A stretch of DNA of 28,369 nt. It comes from Anaerolineales bacterium UBA7227 (GTDB lineage: Bacteria > Chloroflexota > Anaerolineae > Anaerolineales > Villigracilaceae). Shown here in pieces: positions 20,577 to 26,252 of this stretch (its first letter is position 1; every line of letters begins with the position of its first letter). The notes below the pieces were generated by a model that did not search any database, was not told the origin of the DNA, and saw nothing but the letters and a program-made list of their open reading frames with translations. The stretch is from positions 1 through 28,369 of the forward strand of contig DKTP01000181.1 in the NCBI GenBank assembly GCA_002473085.1. Reading direction: 5' to 3'. The position numbers and the translations under genes were made by a program.

Positions 20577-23015
20577 TCAATTCGAGACCGTCGCCACGAT
20601 CACTTCGCTGGCGACGGTCTCTCCGTTAACCGTCACGCCTGTGACCCAAAAGCGATGCTCACCGGGGGAGAGTTGCCACCAGGCCCGGTAGGGCGGCGAA
20701 GAAAGGACGGCGAGCGGCGCGCCGTCCACCCAGATCGTGACCTGGGCGATTCCCGTCCCGGCCACGGCTTCAATGAGTAATTTCTGCGCGGAGGCGTCGA
20801 AGGACGGGGCGAGCCGGTACGTGGAATTGGGACGCGGCGAGATGAGCGCGATCTGCGGCTGCGCGTCGGCTTCCCCGGCGGAGGGGATGTCCGCGAGCAG
20901 GGGCAGGTTTTGCGCGCGCGCCCAGGGCTGCGCGGCGATCGGAAGGTCGAGGACGATCCTGGTCTGGCGGCGCTCGGCGGGCGTGGAATCGTCGGCGAGC
21001 GCGCCCGTCAGCGCGTCGACCGCGACTTGCTTGTAGAGGTTGTCGGGCTGGGCTGGCTCCGTCCCGGCGATGAACCATTCGGTGCGCGTGTGGCCGCAGT
21101 CGGGAGTCGGGAGCAGGCCGGAGAGCGCGCAGACCTCCGCCTGGACGAGTCCCTCGGGGCGGGTGAAATCCGTTTTGGGTTTGCCCTCCAAAACCTTGCG
21201 GATCGTCTCGTGCCAGATCGGCGCGGCCCCCGTCAGGCCGGTCACGTCTTTCATGGCTTTATAGTCGCTGTTGCCAACCCAGACGCCGACGACAAGATCG
21301 GGCGTGTAGCCGATCGTCCAGTTGTCGTGGAAGTTGGTGGTGGTGCCGGTCTTGACCGCGGCGGGACGGTCAATTTTCAGCGTGGAGTTGCGGCCGAAGC
21401 CGAGGCTGCGCGCGGCGTCGTCGGCGAGGATGTCGCTGAGGAGCCAGACCACGCGCGGGTCCAGGATTTGAAGCGGCGGCGTCGGGAAGGACTCGTAGAG
21501 CAGGTTCCCGTCCACGTCGCGGATGTCGAGCAGGTCGGGATGGTCCGTCTTGACGCCCTTGTCCGCGAGGACGGCGTACGCGCCCGTCAATTCGAGCAGG
21601 GACATTTGTCCGCCGCCGAGGGCGAGCGAGAGATCGTATTGATTCGGGTCGCCGAGAGAAGCGATGCCCAGCCGCTCGGCGAAGTGGATCGTGTTCGCGA
21701 TGCCGACTTTTTGGAGGGTGATCACCGCGGGGATGTTGAGCGAGGACGCCAGCGCCAGCCGCACGGGGACGAGTCCGTGTTCGAGGCCGTCGTAATTTTT
21801 GGGTGTGTAGGAGGTCTCCTCGTGGGTGGGGAAGGTGGTGGTCACGTCGAGCAGGGGCGTGGCGGCCGTCCAGCGCGCGGCGCCGCGCGGGTCGAGGGCT
21901 TGGGCGTAGAGGAACGGTTTGAAGGCGGAGCCAGGCTGACGCGGGGAGGTCGCCATGTTGACCGCGCCCGCGATGTCCTCGTTGAAATAATCCGCCGAGC
22001 CGACCAGCGCGAGCATCTCGCCCGTGCGCGGGTCGAGGACGACGACCGCGGCGTTGTTGACGTTCTGCTCGGGCGACTGGTCGCGCAGGGTCTTGATCTG
22101 ACGCGCGACGGATTCCTCGGCGATCTGCTGGATTCGCAAATCGAGCGTGGTGCGGACGATGAGTCCCGACTGCGCCGCGAGGTTGATCTTGCCGTCCGCT
22201 TCGAGCGCGTCGAGTTGCGATTTGATCATCCAGACGAAGTGCGGCGCGCGGATGGGATAGGGCGTTTCGGTGTAGCGGAGCGCCGCTTCCTCGGCGAGAG
22301 TCCGCTCCTGTTCTGAAATGTAGCCGTCCTTTTCCATCAAGGCGAGGACGACGAGTTGGCGTTCACGCGCCGCTTCGGGGTCGGTGAACGGGTTGTAGCG
22401 GCTCGGCGATTGCGGCAAGCCCGCGAGCAGCGCACATTCGGGGAGGGTCAGTTCGGCGGCGGACTTGCCGAAGAAGGTCTGGGACGCGGCTTCGATTCCG
22501 TACGCCATCCCGCCGTAATAGGTTTGATTGAGATACAGCGCGAGGATCTCATCTTTGGACAGTTTGCGCGTCATCTGCCACGCCAGGACCATCTCGCGGA
22601 TCTTGCGACGCGGCGAGCGCGTGCCGAGTTCTTCGCCGAGCAGGAGGTTCCTTGCCACCTGCTGCGTGATGGTACTCCCGCCTGCCAAAGTCTCGCCGCC
22701 CCGCAGGTTGATCCACAGCGCGCGCAGGATGCCCGCGAGGTCCACGCCAGGGTTGGCGTAGAAGTTTCGGTCTTCGACGGCGATGGCCGCGTCTTTCATG
22801 CACTGCGGGATGGACGCGAACGAGAGCGCGGCGTGACGTCCGCCCTCGGCGGGGATGAACTCGTAGAGCAGTCCTCCGTTTCGGTCGGTGATTCTGACGC
22901 TCGGCTGGACGAGGCGCGAAGGGAGCGAGTCCACGCTGGGGAGGTCGCGGAAGAGATAGTACCAGCCAGCCGCGAGGGCCGCCAGGAGGAGGAGGGGGAG
23001 CAGGAATTTTTTCAC
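20577..23015 (-). CDS. pbpC: Penicillin-binding protein 1C (bifunctional peptidoglycan synthase)
   Basis: An 812-residue class A penicillin-binding protein with a short N-terminal membrane anchor (residues 3-21). The glycosyltransferase domain (about 50-230) has EDRNFYANPGVD, GGSTITQQVARNLL and the KLSKDEILALYLNQ helix. The transpeptidase domain (about 300-600) has the three active-site motifs SAFK near residue 363, SLN and KTGTT near 555. The last hundred residues form a beta-rich domain of the BiPBP_C type (VTIWVDGAPLAVLSSPPY). It builds cell-wall glycan and cross-links. The start is a GTG at 23015, with no ribosome site and an extended -10 a few bases upstream, so the message is probably leaderless. 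It has no obvious link to the nitrogen genes on its left. Confidence 0.92.
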   Translation of the reverse strand: MKKFLLPLLLLAALAAGWYYLFRDLPSVDSLPSRLVQPSVRITDRNGGLLYEFIPAEGGRHAALSFASIPQCMKDAAIAVEDRNFYANPGVDLAGILRALWINLRGGETLAGGSTITQQVARNLLLGEELGTRSPRRKIREMVLAWQMTRKLSKDEILALYLNQTYYGGMAYGIEAASQTFFGKSAAELTLPECALLAGLPQSPSRYNPFTDPEAARERQLVVLALMEKDGYISEQERTLAEEAALRYTETPYPIRAPHFVWMIKSQLDALEADGKINLAAQSGLIVRTTLDLRIQQIAEESVARQIKTLRDQSPEQNVNNAAVVVLDPRTGEMLALVGSADYFNEDIAGAVNMATSPRQPGSAFKPFLYAQALDPRGAARWTAATPLLDVTTTFPTHEETSYTPKNYDGLEHGLVPVRLALASSLNIPAVITLQKVGIANTIHFAERLGIASLGDPNQYDLSLALGGGQMSLLELTGAYAVLADKGVKTDHPDLLDIRDVDGNLLYESFPTPPLQILDPRVVWLLSDILADDAARSLGFGRNSTLKIDRPAAVKTGTTTNFHDNWTIGYTPDLVVGVWVGNSDYKAMKDVTGLTGAAPIWHETIRKVLEGKPKTDFTRPEGLVQAEVCALSGLLPTPDCGHTRTEWFIAGTEPAQPDNLYKQVAVDALTGALADDSTPAERRQTRIVLDLPIAAQPWARAQNLPLLADIPSAGEADAQPQIALISPRPNSTYRLAPSFDASAQKLLIEAVAGTGIAQVTIWVDGAPLAVLSSPPYRAWWQLSPGEHRFWVTGVTVNGETVASEVIVATVSN
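20584..20621. other. Perfect 13-bp inverted repeat inside the 3' end of pbpC
   Basis: GAGACCGTCGCCA and TGGCGACGGTCTC flank a 12-base loop within the last codons of pbpC. Without a T run it is not a classic terminator, but it may serve as the shared RNA end for the two convergent genes, since the gap between their stops is only 13 bases. Confidence 0.6.
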
Positions 23016-23028
23016 GGCAGTTTATGCG

Positions 23029-23037
23029 ATTGTAGCA
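23029..23037 (-). promoter_or_regulatory. Candidate extended -10 promoter of pbpC
   Basis: On the minus strand TGCTACAAT fits an extended -10 (TGN-TANNNT). It would start transcription only about 7 bases before the GTG at 23015. No -35 of quality is visible. Confidence 0.5.
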
Positions 23038-23074
23038 CGCGGGTTTAACGTTTCGCGGCTTCGGCCTGTTCCCC

Positions 23075-23103
23075 TTGACTTTGCGCCCGCCTGGGAGTAA
23101 ACT
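23075..23103 (+). promoter_or_regulatory. Promoter of the TetR/fatty-acid operon
   Basis: TTGACT (23075-23080), a 17-base spacer and TAAACT (23098-23103) form a near-consensus housekeeping promoter. Transcription would start inside the palindromic operator listed next. Confidence 0.7.
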
Positions 23104-23105
23104 AG

Positions 23106-23127
23106 CCCTACCGACCGTTCGGTAGGG
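23106..23127 (+). promoter_or_regulatory. Palindromic operator for the TetR-family repressor
   Basis: CCCTACCGA and TCGGTAGGG are perfect inverted repeats around CCGT. The site covers the expected transcription start, directly after the -10, and its right arm merges with the ribosome site (GGGAG) of the regulator gene. ACCG...CGGT half-sites are common for TetR-family regulators of acyl-CoA metabolism. Binding would block polymerase, so autorepression of the operon is likely. Confidence 0.7.
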
Positions 23128-23134
23128 AGCGCTT

Positions 23135-23698
23135 ATGACTCGTGAAGACATCCTCGACGCCGCCGCGCAAGTGATCCGCAAGAAGGGCTTTCACGCCGCT
23201 TCGATGGCCGACATCGCCGCGGCGGTCAAGTTGCAGAAGGCCAGTCTCTACCACCACGTCTCCTCGAAGCAGGAGATTTTGCTCGCGCTCCTCGACCGCG
23301 CCATCGAAATGCTCATCGAGCGGATCGAGCCGCTGGCCGCGCAGGACGCGCCCGCAGACCAGAAACTGCGCGCCATGATCCGCGTTTATTTGCAGATGCT
23401 GGCCGAGAACGCCGACCTCGCTTCCGTCCTGCTTTTTGAGCATCGTTCCCTCGAGCCGAAACAGCATACCCGTCACATCCCGAACCGCGACAAGTTCGAG
23501 AGTCTGTGGCGGGATGTTCTTTTAGAAGGGGTGAAGACTCGGAAGTTTGCCTGCGCCGACCCTGCGCTCACCGTCCGCGCCCTGCTCGGCACGCTCAACT
23601 GGACCTTGACCTGGTACCGTCCCGACGGCGCGCTGTCCATGGAGCAAATTGCCAACCGTATTGCAGACCTGTTCCTGAGGGGCTTGTCTGTGAAATAA
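23135..23698 (+). CDS. TetR-family transcription repressor of the acyl-CoA operon
   Basis: A 187-residue regulator. Residues 1-48 form the TetR helix-turn-helix (ILDAAAQVIRKKGFHAASMADIA... LQKASLYHHVSSKQEIL). The rest is a helical ligand and dimer domain with LFEHRSLEP and a C-terminal ALLGTLNWTLTWYRPDG segment, as found in TetR proteins that bind acyl-CoA esters. GGGAG lies 5 bases before the ATG. The gene is first in an operon with two acyl-CoA dehydrogenases and a beta-oxidation fusion enzyme; it ends 14 bases before the next gene. It probably represses its own operon until a CoA-ester inducer is present. The inducer cannot be told from sequence. Confidence 0.92.
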   Translation: MTREDILDAAAQVIRKKGFHAASMADIAAAVKLQKASLYHHVSSKQEILLALLDRAIEMLIERIEPLAAQDAPADQKLRAMIRVYLQMLAENADLASVLLFEHRSLEPKQHTRHIPNRDKFESLWRDVLLEGVKTRKFACADPALTVRALLGTLNWTLTWYRPDGALSMEQIANRIADLFLRGLSVK

Positions 23699-23712
23699 AA
23701 ACTGGAGGTCAC

Positions 23713-24810
23713 ATGTATTCATTCGAACCGAATGAAGAGCAGAAAATGCTCATCGAGGCCGTGGGCAAATACGCGGCCAACGACCTGCGTCCTGCGGGAC
23801 GCGACGCGGAGGAGGGGGGCGGCCTTCCGCCGAAGTTGATCGACAAAGGCTGGGAACTCGGCGTCCTGCAGGCGTCCATCCCCGAAGCCTATGGCGGATT
23901 TGGAGAACGCTCCGCCGTGACGGGCGCGCTGGCGGGCGAGGAACTGGCCTTCGGCAACCTGGCGGGCGCGCTCGCCGTCGGGGTCCCGAGTCTGTTCGCG
24001 CTCCCGATCCTGCTGGGCGGCGCCGAGGAGCAAAAACAGGAATACCTGCCGAAGATCGTCGAGGGCAATTGGACTCCCTACACCGCCGCGCTGATCGAGT
24101 TCGCGTTCGACTTCGATCCGCTGGCGCTCAAGACGACCGCGACCCTCGCGGGCGACGAATACATCCTCAGCGGCGAGAAGGCCTACGTCCCGTTCGCGAA
24201 GGAGGCGCAGGCGATGATCGTCTACGCCGCGCTGGACGGCGTCACGCAGGGCTTCATCGTCCCGAAGGCCGCGCCCGGCCTGACCGTCGCGGATGAAGCG
24301 GAGAAGATGCTCGGGTTGAACGCGCTGCCGACGTACCGCGTCAAACTGGACGGGGTCAAAGTCCCGAAGGCGAATCGGATCGGCGGCGATTCGGGCCTGG
24401 ACTTCGAGCGGGTCCTGGCTTCGATGCGCGTCGCCAACGCCGCGGCCGCCGTCGGTGTGGCGCGCGCCGCGTTCGATTATGCGCGCGATTACGCCAAGGA
24501 GCGCGAGGCCTTCGGCGTGAAGATCGCGCAGAAGCAGGCCGTCGCGTTCATGCTGGCCGAGATGCGGACGGAGATCGAAGCCTCGCGCCTGCTGACGTGG
24601 GAGGCCGCCTGGAAATTGGACACAGGCAAAGATGACGCCAACGTGGATGCCTACCTCGCCTCCACGGGCGCGGCGGACATGGCGATGATGGTCACGGACC
24701 GCGCGGTACAGATTTTGGGCGGTCACGGCTACATCCGCGAGCATCCCGTCGAAATGTGGATGCGCGAGGGGCGCGGCTTCGCGATGTGGACGGGTTTTGC
24801 GATGGTGTAG
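23713..24810 (+). CDS. Acyl-CoA dehydrogenase-like subunit lacking the catalytic Glu
   Basis: A 365-residue protein with the acyl-CoA dehydrogenase fold: N-terminal helices (EEQKMLIEAVGKYAANDLRP), the PEAYGGFG turn, a middle beta domain and a C-terminal helical domain (VAAR-like GVARAAFDYARDYAKEREAFG, VQILGGHGYIREHPVEMWMRE). Two family hallmarks are changed. The FAD/substrate loop TE-x-x-AGSD is replaced by ALIEFAFDFDPLAL, and the IYEGT segment that carries the catalytic base reads MWTGF, with T360 in place of Glu. The chain ends 5 residues later, so the final helix is missing. It may be a non-catalytic partner of the dehydrogenase encoded 58 bases downstream. GGAGG lies 4 bases before the ATG. 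Use of a different active-site Glu, as in some long-chain enzymes, is a possible alternative. Confidence 0.88.
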   Translation: MYSFEPNEEQKMLIEAVGKYAANDLRPAGRDAEEGGGLPPKLIDKGWELGVLQASIPEAYGGFGERSAVTGALAGEELAFGNLAGALAVGVPSLFALPILLGGAEEQKQEYLPKIVEGNWTPYTAALIEFAFDFDPLALKTTATLAGDEYILSGEKAYVPFAKEAQAMIVYAALDGVTQGFIVPKAAPGLTVADEAEKMLGLNALPTYRVKLDGVKVPKANRIGGDSGLDFERVLASMRVANAAAAVGVARAAFDYARDYAKEREAFGVKIAQKQAVAFMLAEMRTEIEASRLLTWEAAWKLDTGKDDANVDAYLASTGAADMAMMVTDRAVQILGGHGYIREHPVEMWMREGRGFAMWTGFAMV

Positions 24811-24824
24811 TTGCCAATTGCTAT

Positions 24825-24853
24825 TTACCAATTACGCAAACGGTGATTGGTAA
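24825..24853 (+). other. Stem-loop before the second acyl-CoA dehydrogenase gene
   Basis: TTACCAAT and ATTGGTAA pair around a 13-base loop, ending 3 bases before the ribosome site AAGGAG. ATTGGTAATTG-type words recur in this gap. It could tune translation or RNA stability of the downstream gene. Confidence 0.45.
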
Positions 24854-24868
24854 TTGAAGGAGTAGAAC

Positions 24869-26134
24869 ATGACAATCGAATTTGAAGCGCCGAAACCGAT
24901 CGCGCAAACGCAATTTGTGTTGAAGACCGTCGCCGAGGAAATGATGCGCTCGAAGTCGCGCTACTTCGACGATCACGAACACGAAATCCCCTGGGATTAC
25001 ATCGAGTTCATGCACACGGCCATGAAGGCCATGGGCGCGGGATCGCTGGCCCCGAAGGAAAGAGACAACGGTCACGACGGCGGGCAGAAGGAGAAACGTC
25101 CGCCGATCGCGTATCAGTCGTTGGCCGCGCAGATCGAGATGCTGGCGTGGGGAGACGTGGGCTTCTACCTCGTCACGCCCGGCGGCGGGTTGGGCGCGGC
25201 CGCGGTGCAGGCGGCTGGCACGCCCGAGCAGAAGGCCAAGTTCCTGGCGCGCTTCATGGGCGAGAAACCCACCCTGGGCGCGATGTGCATGACCGAGGCG
25301 GGCGCCGGCTCGGACACTTCGTCCATCCGCACGCGCGCCGTGCTGGACGAGAAGACCAACGAATGGATTCTCAACGGCGAGAAGATCTTCGTCACCGCGG
25401 GCGATAAGGCCTTCAACGAATACGAAAAACTCGGCAAGGGATTCCTCGTCGTCTGGGCTTCGATTGACCCCGCGGCGGGACGCGCGGGGATGCGTTCGTT
25501 CGTCGTCGAGGGCGGGACGCCCGGAGTCAAGGTCACGAAACTGGAGGAGAAACTCGGGATTCGCGCCAGCGACACGGCCGCGATCTCCCTCGTGGACGCG
25601 CGCGTCCCGTTCGACCACATCCTCGGCAGTCCCACCGTCGAGAAGACGACGACGGGCTTCAAGGGCGCTATGGCGACGTTCGACGCGACCCGTCCGCTGG
25701 TTGCCGCGTCGGGACTCGGGGTGGCGCGCGCCGCGTTGGAATTCCTGAAGGAGAAACTCGCCGAGAACGGAGTCGAGATCCGCTATGGACTGCCACGCCA
25801 GAAGTTGACCAACATCGAGCGCGAAGTCATTGACTGCGAGATCATGCTCAAGTCAGCGTGGCTGATGGTGTTGAAGGCGGTCTGGATGGCGGATAACAAA
25901 CAACCGAACGCGCTCGAGTCTTCGATGAGCAAGGTCAAGGCTGGCGACGTTGGCACGAAGATCACGCAGAAGGCTGTCGAGATTCTCGGTCCGCTGGGCT
26001 ACAGCCGCGAGTTCCTGCTCGAGAAATGGTTCCGCGACGCGAAGATCACGGACATTTACGAAGGCACGGGGCAGATCAACCGTCTCGTGGTCGCGAGGCA
26101 GATTTTGGGTTATAGCGGAGCGGAGTTGAGGTAA
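24869..26134 (+). CDS. Acyl-CoA dehydrogenase, catalytically complete
   Basis: A 421-residue FAD enzyme that should oxidise an acyl-CoA to the 2-enoyl-CoA. It keeps both family signatures: MTEAGAGSDTSSIRTRA for FAD and substrate contact, and DIYEGTGQINRLVVARQIL with the catalytic base at E398. Also seen are LNGEKIFVTAG and the C-terminal GPLGYSREFLLEKWFRDAK. A short charged insertion near residue 65 (KERDNGHDGGQKEK) widens the N-terminal domain. AAGGAG sits 6 bases before the ATG. Its upstream neighbour is a degenerate homologue, and the downstream gene carries out the next two beta-oxidation steps. Chain-length preference cannot be read from sequence. Electrons would pass to electron-transfer flavoprotein, which is not in this window. 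Confidence 0.95.
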   Translation: MTIEFEAPKPIAQTQFVLKTVAEEMMRSKSRYFDDHEHEIPWDYIEFMHTAMKAMGAGSLAPKERDNGHDGGQKEKRPPIAYQSLAAQIEMLAWGDVGFYLVTPGGGLGAAAVQAAGTPEQKAKFLARFMGEKPTLGAMCMTEAGAGSDTSSIRTRAVLDEKTNEWILNGEKIFVTAGDKAFNEYEKLGKGFLVVWASIDPAAGRAGMRSFVVEGGTPGVKVTKLEEKLGIRASDTAAISLVDARVPFDHILGSPTVEKTTTGFKGAMATFDATRPLVAASGLGVARAALEFLKEKLAENGVEIRYGLPRQKLTNIEREVIDCEIMLKSAWLMVLKAVWMADNKQPNALESSMSKVKAGDVGTKITQKAVEILGPLGYSREFLLEKWFRDAKITDIYEGTGQINRLVVARQILGYSGAELR

Positions 26135-26140
26135 CTGGCA

Positions 26141-26227
26141 GGGGCAGACTGATAGGGGCAGACTGGTAGGGGCAGACCTACGTGTCTGCCCTATTGGCAC
26201 AAGGTGGCGGACACGCAGGTCCGCCCC
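26141..26227. repeat. Tandem 14-mer and large palindromic REP-like element
   Basis: GGGGCAGACTGATA, GGGGCAGACTGGTA and a third partial unit lead into a 22-base arm (26169-26190) that pairs with 26206-26227 with only three transition mismatches. Each arm is also self-complementary (GGCAGAC...GTCTGCC and GGCGGAC...GTCCGCC). It fills most of the gap before the fusion enzyme gene and resembles dispersed palindromes of Chloroflexota and cyanobacteria. Confidence 0.7.
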
Positions 26228-26252
26228 AACAGCCTAAAGAGGAGATTTGAAC

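Noticed and set aside
20910..22316. A 468-codon frame antisense to pbpC
   Set aside because: Low-complexity Arg/Gly/Glu-rich product and no domain; the pbpC active-site motifs lie on the other strand.
24781..24870. Frameshift that would restore the IYEGT motif in the first acyl-CoA dehydrogenase
   Set aside because: The alternative frames after the MWTG segment do not yield the missing motif, and the next gene starts with its own ribosome site soon after, so a natural truncation is more likely.
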